A stretch of 19,737 nt of DNA from JANNVZ01 sp046153915. GTDB taxonomy: Bacteria; Bacteroidota; Bacteroidia; Flavobacteriales_D; Sanyastnellaceae. The DNA lies in contig JBJXFC010000245.1 of NCBI GenBank assembly GCA_046153915.1, forward strand, positions 1 to 19,737, read 5' to 3'. The notes beneath the pieces are model-generated. The model saw only the letters and a list, made by a program, of their open reading frames with translations. It was not told the DNA's origin and did not search any database. The position numbers and the translations under genes are program-made. Positions 1 through 6,935 of the stretch are shown in pieces; position 1 is the first letter of the stretch, and each line of letters starts with the position of its first letter.

Positions 1-888
1 CAGATGACACACGAAACTCCGTGGGACAATTACGAATACCAGATCTACCGCAAAGCTCCTGGTGAAACAGGCTTTTCACTCTATGCAACAGTTCAAAGTG
101 ATGCCTACACCGATGTTAATCTGGTCAACAACCAGGATTATTGCTATCGGGTATTGGCCTTTGGAACTTACAACGCTCCGGGTGTTCCTGCCATTCTTCC
201 AAACTGGAGTCAGGAGGTGTGTACACGACCTTACGATCAAACCGCTCCCTGCGCGCCACAACTGACTGTGGATGGCGATTGTTCTGCGCAGACATCAGAT
301 CTGCTTTGGACCAATCCAAATCTCATTTGTGCAGACGATGTTATGGGTTACAACGTCTACTACGCTCCGGTTGAGGGCCAGCCTCTCACACGCATTGCCT
401 CCATCGATGGCGCAAACAATATCACGTTTCTCTACGAAGACGAAATCCTGCCTGCGAGCATTGCCGGATGTTATGCCGTCACAGCGCTGGACTCTCTCAA
501 CATCTGGCCTGATGGTGAGTTGCATCAAAATGAAAGTGAATTGAGTAATATCATTTGCATCGACAATTGTCCCATCTATTTCCTGCCGAATATTTTCTCG
601 CCCAATGGCGATGGCATCAACGACTTCTTTGTTCCTTTTGAATACCGATACATCGAAAGTGTTGATTTTAAAGTCTTCAATCGCTGGGGAAACCTGGTCT
701 TCGAAACATCCGATCCCGCGCTATCGTGGGACGGAAAAAACAAAGACAGTGGCAACACCAGTAGCGACGGAGTTTATTTTTATACCATTCAGGTAAATAC
801 GATACGACTCTCGGGTATTGTTACTGAAAAATTCAGTGGCTCAATTCAGATGGTAGACAGCGGCTCAAATAATTCCGGTGGACAATGA
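1..888 (+). CDS. C-terminal part of a secreted FnIII-type protein with T9SS type B (CHU_C) sorting domain, 5' end outside window
   Basis: The frame is open from the first base of the window (CAG before the first ATG at 4), so this is the 3' part of a longer gene and the ATG at 4 is not a credible start. Residues ~10-75 and ~85-190 resemble fibronectin type III-like modules (pattern YxIYRK...YxDxx, then CYRV/CYAV strands, with several cysteines). From residue ~193 the protein shows the gliding-motility-associated C-terminal domain (TIGR04131/CHU_C): LPNIFSPNGDGINDFF, then FNRWGNLVFE, SWDGKN and GVYFYTIQV. By family knowledge this domain directs export through the type IX secretion system and cell-surface attachment or release. 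A ten-residue Ser/Asn/Gly-rich tail follows the last strand. The cargo's function cannot be judged from this fragment. The domain call is firm. Confidence 0.93.
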   Translation, partial: QMTHETPWDNYEYQIYRKAPGETGFSLYATVQSDAYTDVNLVNNQDYCYRVLAFGTYNAPGVPAILPNWSQEVCTRPYDQTAPCAPQLTVDGDCSAQTSDLLWTNPNLICADDVMGYNVYYAPVEGQPLTRIASIDGANNITFLYEDEILPASIAGCYAVTALDSLNIWPDGELHQNESELSNIICIDNCPIYFLPNIFSPNGDGINDFFVPFEYRYIESVDFKVFNRWGNLVFETSDPALSWDGKNKDSGNTSSDGVYFYTIQVNTIRLSGIVTEKFSGSIQMVDSGSNNSGGQ

Positions 889-896
889 TTACGCCG

Positions 897-904
897 TATT
901 CTTG
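897..904 (+). promoter_or_regulatory. Possible -7 promoter box for riboflavin synthase gene
   Basis: TATTCTTG matches the Bacteroidota -7 consensus TAnnTTTG at 7 of 8 positions and lies 19 nt before the ATG at 924, the same distance seen for other boxes in this window. No convincing -33 TTTG is visible. The mismatch makes this tentative. Confidence 0.35.
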
Positions 905-923
905 ACTCCGCATTATCACAACT

Positions 924-1508
924 ATGTTTTCTGGAATTGTAGAATGTATGGGAGAAGTAATGGAGCTCAGAAAAGAGGGTTCCAATCTGCACATCACCTT
1001 GCGTGCGCCCTTCGCACACGAGTTAAAAATTGATCAAAGTATTGCCCACAATGGTGCTTGCCTTACGGTTGTTGCCATCGATGGCGATCAGTATCGGGTT
1101 ACCGCCATTGATGAAACGCTTCAAAAAACAAACCTGGGCAGGTTAAAGACTGGCGATAAGGTGAACCTGGAAAGATGCACCCGATTGGGAGATCGTCTCG
1201 ATGGTCACATTGTGCAGGGTCATGTGGATACGACTGCCATATGCACCTCGCGAAAGGATCTGGACGGCTCATGGATATTCCACTTCACTTATGAAAAATC
1301 GCCGGAACATATTACTGTTCACAAAGGCAGCATTTGTATCAATGGTGTTTCGTTGACTGTTGTGGACTCAACCAAAGATTCGTTTTCTGTGCACATCATA
1401 CCCTATACCTTGGAAAATACGGTCTTTCAATACATGCAACCGGGAGACCTTGTTAACCTAGAATTCGATATCATCGGTAAATATGTTGCCCGCCTGATGG
1501 CCCAATAA
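924..1508 (+). CDS. ribE: Riboflavin synthase, alpha chain
   Basis: Catalyses the dismutation of two 6,7-dimethyl-8-ribityllumazine molecules to riboflavin, the last step of vitamin B2 synthesis, in the cytoplasm as a trimer. The 194-residue length is normal for the family. The N-terminus MFSGIVE is diagnostic. Two tandem lumazine-binding barrels are visible: residues ~1-93 with NGACLTVV (43-50), and ~94-190 with NGVSLTVVD (140-148). Between them is the GHIVQGHVDTT signature (94-104). The ATG is 35 nt after the stop of the preceding secreted-protein gene, with a possible own -7 box at 897. No other rib genes are in the window, so the pathway is dispersed here. The gene is convergent with the DUF2490 gene, 12 nt away, and no hairpin terminator is visible between them. 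The symbol ribE (ribC in some species) is used loosely. Confidence 0.96.
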   Translation: MFSGIVECMGEVMELRKEGSNLHITLRAPFAHELKIDQSIAHNGACLTVVAIDGDQYRVTAIDETLQKTNLGRLKTGDKVNLERCTRLGDRLDGHIVQGHVDTTAICTSRKDLDGSWIFHFTYEKSPEHITVHKGSICINGVSLTVVDSTKDSFSVHIIPYTLENTVFQYMQPGDLVNLEFDIIGKYVARLMAQ

Positions 1509-1520
1509 TGTGCTGTGGAT

Positions 1521-2246
1521 CTAATTGTGGTCGTGGCCGCCACTCTTCTTCTCTTCGTCCTTTTTTTCTACCTTCTTTTTGTAGATATCCATTCGAATGG
1601 AGTAATTAAGCAAAAAGACGAAATCCATTTCCATTGGAGATTCGGTGAGATCACGCTGAACGAGATATCCCACACTGAAGGATTGCCCCTTTTTGAGGTC
1701 GCGTTCCAGATTTAGTATCCACCTCCAATTTTGCAGATACGGCGGAGAATAGGCCGATGTGCTGTTGAAGAACTCAAAGGAACTGCTAATCTCATATTTC
1801 TTTATTCCTCCATAAACAGCCTTAAAGCGATTGCGCAACGTGGTAATGAAGTCGCCGTCATTTTCTATGCCCACTCCCTGAATAGAACCCTGCCACCTGG
1901 GGCTCCACGAAAGCGTAAAATCTTTTACTTTCTTTTTTAGCGTTAAACCCACCTGAACCCGCTGCCGCAAATTGTAGAAGTCGCCTGAGTTCCGGCCACC
2001 AATGCGATACCCGGCTGAGAATGACAGATTTTTATTTAGTTTATACTGGCTGCCGATATCCATAAAATAACTGGACAGCCTGGTTAGATTTTCATCAAGG
2101 CGAAATTCGGGCGAAAAGGAAAGTTCAAAATCCTTTTTGACCTCGGAATTGAGCGAAACACCTGTCCATAATCCGGCATCATTTATCTGGGCATTCATTT
2201 CCAGAACTCCCAGGCACGCAATGGTTATGACCAGTTTACTCCACAT
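1521..2246 (-). CDS. DUF2490 family outer-membrane beta-barrel protein
   Basis: Last gene of the four-gene minus-strand operon. I chose the ATG at 2246 (start MWSKLVITIACL), which gives a clean signal peptide of ~19 residues (cleavage near MNA/Q) and overlaps the end of the lipoprotein gene by 11 nt, which suggests translational coupling. A longer reading from 2276 is possible but adds only ten residues before the signal. The mature ~220 residues alternate polar and aromatic/hydrophobic residues as in a barrel: LWTGVSL, FELSFSPEFRL, LSFSAGYRIG, NLRQRVQVGLTL, FTLSWSPRWQ, SFSVGYLVQRD. This is the DUF2490 pattern, a Bacteroidota family without known biochemical function. Oddity: the last strand (LLNYSIRMDIY) is followed by a ~19-residue lysine/glutamate-rich tail ending SGGHDHN, whereas outer-membrane barrels usually end on an aromatic residue. 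The fold call is good; the role is unknown. Confidence 0.85.
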   Translation of the reverse strand: MWSKLVITIACLGVLEMNAQINDAGLWTGVSLNSEVKKDFELSFSPEFRLDENLTRLSSYFMDIGSQYKLNKNLSFSAGYRIGGRNSGDFYNLRQRVQVGLTLKKKVKDFTLSWSPRWQGSIQGVGIENDGDFITTLRNRFKAVYGGIKKYEISSSFEFFNSTSAYSPPYLQNWRWILNLERDLKKGQSFSVGYLVQRDLTESPMEMDFVFLLNYSIRMDIYKKKVEKKDEEKKSGGHDHN

Positions 2247-2673
2247 CGTAAATAGTGAGTGTGCCGGCATCCACATCTTGCTTTTTTTCTGAAATCTCCA
2301 GACTCAATGTGATGGGCATGTGGTCTTCGTCCCAGGGAACCGCAACAGCGTTGGTGTCTTTGCTAAAGGTATAAATGGTGTAATTGCCGGGTCGCAGATT
2401 GCGGAATTCGAACTCACCATTGTAGTTGGATTGAATGCGATCACCTGGAGAAGTGTGGTCTCCATATACGATATACACATCACGATCGGCAGCAATAACC
2501 GTTGATTGCGTAGTGGCTGGATTGGTAAGCACCACGCGGATATCCTTGTTTACCTTCCCGAAAATGGTGGAATTGCCGCCTTCTCCGGCTTCTTTTTTAC
2601 ACCCTGCGGCCAAAACAATTGCCACTGTAAAGGCAATCAATTTATACAAACGAAATGGAGTTGTCGTAGTCAT
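2236..2673 (-). CDS. Small lipoprotein with carboxypeptidase-regulatory/SpaA-like beta-sandwich domain
   Basis: Third gene of the VTC-DUF4956 operon. The start at 2673 (MTTTTPFRLYKLIAF) puts a basic residue and a hydrophobic stretch just before the lipobox LAAGC, with the lipidated cysteine at residue 25. It begins 13 nt after the DUF4956 stop. The alternative ATG at 2703 would overlap that gene and give an unusual polar extension. The mature ~120 residues contain STIFGKVNK and later YNGEFEFRNLRPGNYTIYT, the strand-and-turn pattern of CarboxypepD_reg/Cna-B-like beta sandwiches, which in Bacteroidota often sit on surface or periplasmic proteins as binding or spacer modules. No catalytic residues are apparent. 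A predicted membrane-anchored periplasmic protein between an inner-membrane and an outer-membrane gene product suggests a linking or ligand-binding role, but that is inference. Confidence 0.85.
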   Translation of the reverse strand: MTTTTPFRLYKLIAFTVAIVLAAGCKKEAGEGGNSTIFGKVNKDIRVVLTNPATTQSTVIAADRDVYIVYGDHTSPGDRIQSNYNGEFEFRNLRPGNYTIYTFSKDTNAVAVPWDEDHMPITLSLEISEKKQDVDAGTLTIYDVE

Positions 2674-2686
2674 TTCTGGTCTATTA

Positions 2687-3442
2687 TCAGTTATTAAATC
2701 CACTGCTGAAGCTCTCGTCTATCTGCCCATTTTGCTGGTCCTCGTAGAAGTATATCTTTACAACTGCGGTATCCCGTAGAAAGTCAATTTTGCCGATTTC
2801 CACACGATTAATATTAATACCCGTGCGTTGTTTTAAATCCGCTATCAGTTCTTCCCTACGCCCCAACTGAATGAGGTCTATTCGTTCATAAATGATGAGT
2901 TTTTGAGATTCGTGGCGCAGCAACCAAATCTTTTCCAGACCATATGTAAGCCCAATGATAGCCGAATTGGCCAGCACCACTTCTGAAAACGAAATCTTTT
3001 TATGTGCAAGCGAATTCATCACAGAAATACCTATGACAATGAAGAGATAGGTCATGTCCTTGATAGGTATAGCATCAGTGCGGTAACGCATGATGCCAAA
3101 CACAGCAAACAATCCCAATGCAAAACCCATTTCGACCTTTTGCTTTTCCAACATAAAGCACATCAGGAAAATAGTAATGCTGAAAAGCAAATAGGTAAAC
3201 AGAAAATCTTTGCGCTTGGCTATGGGATAATAAATCATCCTAACCAACACAAAAATAAAGGACATGTGCATCACAAGTCTCAACAACAATCCCCAAAAAT
3301 CTGTGCCCGCCCACAAATCCATGTCCAGCAATTTCTCAAAATTAGTGTGTACTTTTTCTGGCTTTATGTCGCCTTCGCCCGCCAGATTTACCGCCTCCTG
3401 CAGACGAAATGCCCATATTCCCAATTGATCCAATAGCCTCAT
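2687..3442 (-). CDS. DUF4956 family inner-membrane protein
   Basis: Second gene of the operon. Its ATG overlaps the stop of the VTC gene in a 4-nt ATGA, a strong sign of coupled translation. Of 251 residues, ~50-72, ~80-98, ~103-118, ~131-145 and ~153-172 are hydrophobic and probably membrane-spanning. The most conserved-looking stretch is LFAVFGIMRYRTDAIPIKD (111-129), the hallmark of DUF4956. The last ~75 residues are soluble (KLIIYERIDLIQLG, then INRVEIGKIDFLRDTAVVKIYFYE) and look like a small alpha/beta domain. By family knowledge DUF4956 genes very often sit beside VTC-domain genes in bacteria, so the product may anchor the polymerase at the membrane or pass the polymer through it, as the membrane part of the yeast VTC complex does. 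That transport role is not demonstrated by sequence. Confidence 0.9.
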   Translation of the reverse strand: MRLLDQLGIWAFRLQEAVNLAGEGDIKPEKVHTNFEKLLDMDLWAGTDFWGLLLRLVMHMSFIFVLVRMIYYPIAKRKDFLFTYLLFSITIFLMCFMLEKQKVEMGFALGLFAVFGIMRYRTDAIPIKDMTYLFIVIGISVMNSLAHKKISFSEVVLANSAIIGLTYGLEKIWLLRHESQKLIIYERIDLIQLGRREELIADLKQRTGININRVEIGKIDFLRDTAVVKIYFYEDQQNGQIDESFSSGFNN

Positions 3443-4191
3443 AATGTTGCTGTTATTTTATTTATTCGTAGTATTTTATCTTTAAATGTATTGCTCTTAA
3501 TTTCGGGGTACAATAAAGCAACGCCAAGGCAATACTTACTAATTCCCTCCGGTCGCAGCAACCCTTTTTTCATGTGCTGCATAAAACGGGAGTGGCGGTT
3601 TTCTCCATCCTGTTTAACTTCTGCAATAACCAACGACGGCATGGAACAAATTCGTTCTCCAAAATAAAATGACATATCCCCATCAAACGTCACGCGTTCA
3701 CCATGCACGGTATCTACAAGCGTAATTCTATTGTAGGCATTCCACAACTTGGGCTCCAGTCCTTCGCTGCATTTTACCTTGTCCTCAATAAAAGAATATC
3801 CACGCTCATCCAATTCTGTGCTCCAGTCTTTGAGTCTGATCCGACTCTTGACCGTGCGGCCCTTGTTGTTCTTAAATTTTACTTCCAGAAAAGACAACGC
3901 ACTATCGACATATTGACGCTTGCGGATTTTGAAGCGATTCCTTTTACCATTTTGGTGTTGGAGATAGTGTTTAAAATCCGGCGTATCGTAATAGAGCGTT
4001 TCATATCGGCTCTGCCGGTTACCGGCCACTTCGAGAATGCGATACTGACCGAATAAATCGGGCAAAATGGCCGCAAGAACATCCACCGAAATCATGAACT
4101 TCGTGTCTGTCCTATTCATCAATTCCACACCATCCATTTCTGATAAATCAATGGGTTCAAATTGCGACAATATGGGTTGTATGGTTTCCAA
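3439..4191 (-). CDS. VTC-domain protein, probable polyphosphate polymerase
   Basis: First gene of the operon. The VTC domain (the catalytic tunnel domain of yeast Vtc4) makes polyphosphate from ATP with divalent metal. The 250 residues show the expected pattern of basic and acidic tunnel residues: RTDTKF (27-32), YYDTPDFKHY (67-76), then a basic strand with Arg84, Arg86, Lys88, Arg90 and Arg92, FLEVKFKN (101-108), Arg155, IAEVKQDG (189-196) and SKYCLG (218-223). Family members need the Arg/Lys strand and the Glu of EVK. There is no SPX domain and no membrane segment, so it is a bare cytoplasmic catalytic domain. The start is TTG at 4191: the frame is closed by TGA five codons upstream, and an in-frame ATG occurs only at residue 19, past the usual ILxQFEPI opening. 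A short hairpin lies just upstream. Activity, rather than sensing, is inferred. Confidence 0.9.
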   Translation of the reverse strand: METIQPILSQFEPIDLSEMDGVELMNRTDTKFMISVDVLAAILPDLFGQYRILEVAGNRQSRYETLYYDTPDFKHYLQHQNGKRNRFKIRKRQYVDSALSFLEVKFKNNKGRTVKSRIRLKDWSTELDERGYSFIEDKVKCSEGLEPKLWNAYNRITLVDTVHGERVTFDGDMSFYFGERICSMPSLVIAEVKQDGENRHSRFMQHMKKGLLRPEGISKYCLGVALLYPEIKSNTFKDKILRINKITATL

Positions 4192-4201
4192 TACTAAACA
4201 G

Positions 4202-4218
4202 GCTCAAGGCCATTGAGC
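4202..4218 (-). promoter_or_regulatory. Hairpin in the leader of the VTC operon
   Basis: A perfect 6-bp inverted repeat, GCTCAA/TTGAGC, with a 5-nt loop lies 10 nt upstream of the TTG start at 4191. It is not followed by a T-run on the minus strand, so it is a poor terminator for the kinase gene 160 nt upstream. It could limit translation initiation or stabilise the message. No TAnnTTTG box at the usual distance was found for this operon. Confidence 0.3.
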
Positions 4219-4381
4219 TGAGATTTCACCTTTTTCCTTTTGGCGACGGTTTTGGTTTGTGCAGGTCTAACTTCCGTCTAACATTTACAAATCAAAGCCA
4301 AAACGATCAATTTCCATAAATAAAATCGATTATCCCTTGATTTTTATCTGTCTCTGAGGAAGGCCCTGACAGCGCGACGAG

Positions 4382-6928
4382 CTATACGCGACGAAACTCG
4401 ATGTTGAATGACGTGCCTTTGGATGATGTCTTTACCTCCACTTTAGCGTCCAGTTGTTCGAGTAAGGTGTATACCAATTGTATTCCCAACGAATCTGTTT
4501 TTTCATAAGAAAAGGTCTTGGGCAGTCCAATACCGTCATCCGAAATGACCAATTTTAATAACCCCGGTTCGTTTTCATGGAGCTTTACACTCAATTTGCC
4601 CTTTTTCTTTCCCTTCCAGGCATACTTCATCGCATTACTAACCAGTTCATTTACAATCAAGCCACAGGGAATGCTTTGATCCAGGCTGAGGTAGACATCG
4701 TGCAGGTCGGGCACAAATATGACTTCCAATCCCGGCGTGCGGTAACTCTGCACCAGATTGCTGATGATGGTTTTGAGGTAGGGAGTAAACTCCAGTTTGC
4801 TGAAGTCTGAAGTGCGGTAAAGTGTCTCATGGATAAACGACATGCTCTTGATGCGCTCGCGGCTTTCCTGCAGAATACTGAGCGTGCCTTCATCAGTCAC
4901 GTAACCACTTTGCAGACTCAGAATGCTGCTAATGATCTGCAGGTTATTTTTCACGCGGTGATGCACTTCCTGCAACAGCACTTCTTTTTCCTTCAAAGAG
5001 TCGCGCACCATGCGTTCAATCTGGCGTCTTTCTGTATTGTCGTAAACCAGACAGCTGATCTGCTCAAGCTTTTCACCCAGGTAAACGGGGTTGAGAAATG
5101 CCTGAAGCCAAAGTGTTTCGCCCTTGTTGCTCTTCAGCGGAAACTCCACCTGTTGGGGTCGGCCTTTAAATGCATTGTCGAATGCCATAAGCTGGCCCTG
5201 GTAAAAATCGGGGTGTACGTGTTTTTTGAGCACCTTCATAATGTCCTGACCTACTGCAACTTTCTCATCATAAAAGTCATGCATCCAACTGGTAAAATTC
5301 CTGTTCATCATGGTGATGCGGAATTTGCTATCAACCGTCCACATCATCAGGTTTTCGGTACTGTTGATGATGGATTCGAGCCTTGCCTTTTGCTCCAACG
5401 TCTCGCGTTGCTGCTCCTCCAATTTGAGCTGGGTGATTTTATGCTCTTCTATTTCCTTCTTTAGTACGGTGTTTATCTCTTCTATCAAACGAATCCGAAC
5501 CTGCTCCTGAACCAATTGTTTGCGATCCGAAATATTGTTGAGAGTAACCTGTATGCTGGGTTTGTTCTCATAAACCGTCAGCGTGTTTTTGATGCCTACA
5601 TCGATTTCTCTACCCGAGCTGCTTATCAGCACAATCTCTTTGTATTCCACTTCTTCACCATTGCGTATTCGCCCAATATCATCCTTCATTTCTCGCTTGT
5701 ACATGCTCGAAACAAACTGCAGAAAGTTGGAGTCAAATACGGCGTCTTCATCTTCTACATCCAGCAGCACACAGGCCGAGTGATTCACATACCGTATTTT
5801 TTCGTCGGTTAGAATCACAATTCCATTGGGCGAATTTTCCAAAAGATTGCGCAGCCTTACAACGCTTTGTTCTATGACATGCTCCGCCTTTTTTCTGCTG
5901 GTAATATCATTGATTACAAGCACATGTGTTTGTTCTGCTTTATAAACTATATGACTGCCTTTTAGCTCTATAAAAATGGTCTTACCATCACGGTCAAAAG
6001 TGCGCAGCTCTACCTGATTTTCGTCGGATATATCAATGGTAGTATAGATGCGCTTGATGTCGGGTGGACTAAAAAACGTGGTTAGTTTTTGACCAAGCAC
6101 TTCTACGTTTTTCTGGTATCCAAACAACTTCGCAAACTGATCATTGCAATCTACAATAACATCGCCCTTGCAAAAAACAACACTCTCTCCAGAAACGTTG
6201 GCTATGGTGCGAAAGCGTGCCTCGCTCTCCAGCAATTCCTGTTCAATACGCTTTTTTTCGCTGATGTCTATTACTATGCCACTCAGCAATTCCCTGCCGT
6301 CGGGCATATTTTCCAGGTAGGCATTTTCCAGACAGGAAGCGAGACTGCCATCCTTTCTTATAATTTCTATTTCATAATTACTAACTTCTGATTTGGTGCG
6401 AAGAAGTTGCAAAAAACTTTTTCTCTCGGTAGGATTCTTATACAGCTTGATGGTATTCATTCCCACCAATTCTTCTTCGTTCAAATAACCCATAATATGC
6501 GCAAATGCGGGATTACACGAAATAATTTTTCCTTCCAGTGTAGCCCTGTAAATACCAGCCAGGTTTCTGTTGAAAAGATGCCGGTATTGCTCGATGGCAT
6601 ATTGATACTTTACACTGCTCACGCGAACCACAACACAGTTTTCTTCATCGCATTTGGCGCTATTAAAAAACATTTGATAGTCGTCCATGAATTCATAATC
6701 CAGGTAGAATTGCCTTTCCTTGATCTGCCTGGTAATAAAGTTCAATTTTTCCTGTGGAACACTTTTACCTGCCAATTCAAATATGACCTTTCCTAAACAC
6801 TCATTCTCTTGTATAGCAAAATATACCGCCAGATTTTTGTTGCACGCTTTTATTTCCAGTTTTTCCGGATCTAAAATGGCCAACATATCTGTGGGGTGAT
6901 TGAGTATTTCGAGTAGGAGCTTTTTCAT
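4382..6928 (-). CDS. Soluble multi-PAS sensor histidine kinase, HisKA_2/HATPase_c
   Basis: An 848-residue cytoplasmic sensor kinase with no signal peptide or membrane segment. Five PAS-like modules can be read: ~1-106, ~112-226 (NPAFAHIMGY), ~235-347 (CNDQFAKLFGY), ~355-470 (VNHSACVLLD) and ~518-636 (MNRNFTSWM). The second, third and fourth end in the PAC-like linkers DISEKKR, DITSRKKA and NISDRKQ. A coiled coil spans ~470-518. The kinase core has the HisKA_2 box EVHHRVKNNLQII (phosphoacceptor His656 or 657), N-box VNELVSNAMKYAW (Asn760), G1 box SDDGIGLP (796-803) and SLGIQLV. This HWE/HisKA_2 class typically signals through stand-alone or atypical response regulators, and none is in the window. 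The gene starts with ATG 7 nt after the MORN-repeat gene, so the two are surely cotranscribed. Ligands of the PAS domains are unknown. Confidence 0.95.
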   Translation of the reverse strand: MKKLLLEILNHPTDMLAILDPEKLEIKACNKNLAVYFAIQENECLGKVIFELAGKSVPQEKLNFITRQIKERQFYLDYEFMDDYQMFFNSAKCDEENCVVVRVSSVKYQYAIEQYRHLFNRNLAGIYRATLEGKIISCNPAFAHIMGYLNEEELVGMNTIKLYKNPTERKSFLQLLRTKSEVSNYEIEIIRKDGSLASCLENAYLENMPDGRELLSGIVIDISEKKRIEQELLESEARFRTIANVSGESVVFCKGDVIVDCNDQFAKLFGYQKNVEVLGQKLTTFFSPPDIKRIYTTIDISDENQVELRTFDRDGKTIFIELKGSHIVYKAEQTHVLVINDITSRKKAEHVIEQSVVRLRNLLENSPNGIVILTDEKIRYVNHSACVLLDVEDEDAVFDSNFLQFVSSMYKREMKDDIGRIRNGEEVEYKEIVLISSSGREIDVGIKNTLTVYENKPSIQVTLNNISDRKQLVQEQVRIRLIEEINTVLKKEIEEHKITQLKLEEQQRETLEQKARLESIINSTENLMMWTVDSKFRITMMNRNFTSWMHDFYDEKVAVGQDIMKVLKKHVHPDFYQGQLMAFDNAFKGRPQQVEFPLKSNKGETLWLQAFLNPVYLGEKLEQISCLVYDNTERRQIERMVRDSLKEKEVLLQEVHHRVKNNLQIISSILSLQSGYVTDEGTLSILQESRERIKSMSFIHETLYRTSDFSKLEFTPYLKTIISNLVQSYRTPGLEVIFVPDLHDVYLSLDQSIPCGLIVNELVSNAMKYAWKGKKKGKLSVKLHENEPGLLKLVISDDGIGLPKTFSYEKTDSLGIQLVYTLLEQLDAKVEVKTSSKGTSFNIEFRRV

Positions 6929-6935
6929 AGTTGAT

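Noticed and set aside
4202..4218. Rho-independent terminator for the kinase gene
   Set aside because: The stem is only 6 bp and no T-run follows it on the minus strand; kept instead as a possible leader hairpin.
4829..5464. Long plus-strand frame (211 codons) antisense to the PAS kinase
   Set aside because: It overlaps a well-supported gene on the other strand and its translation shows no domain pattern; typical antisense shadow.
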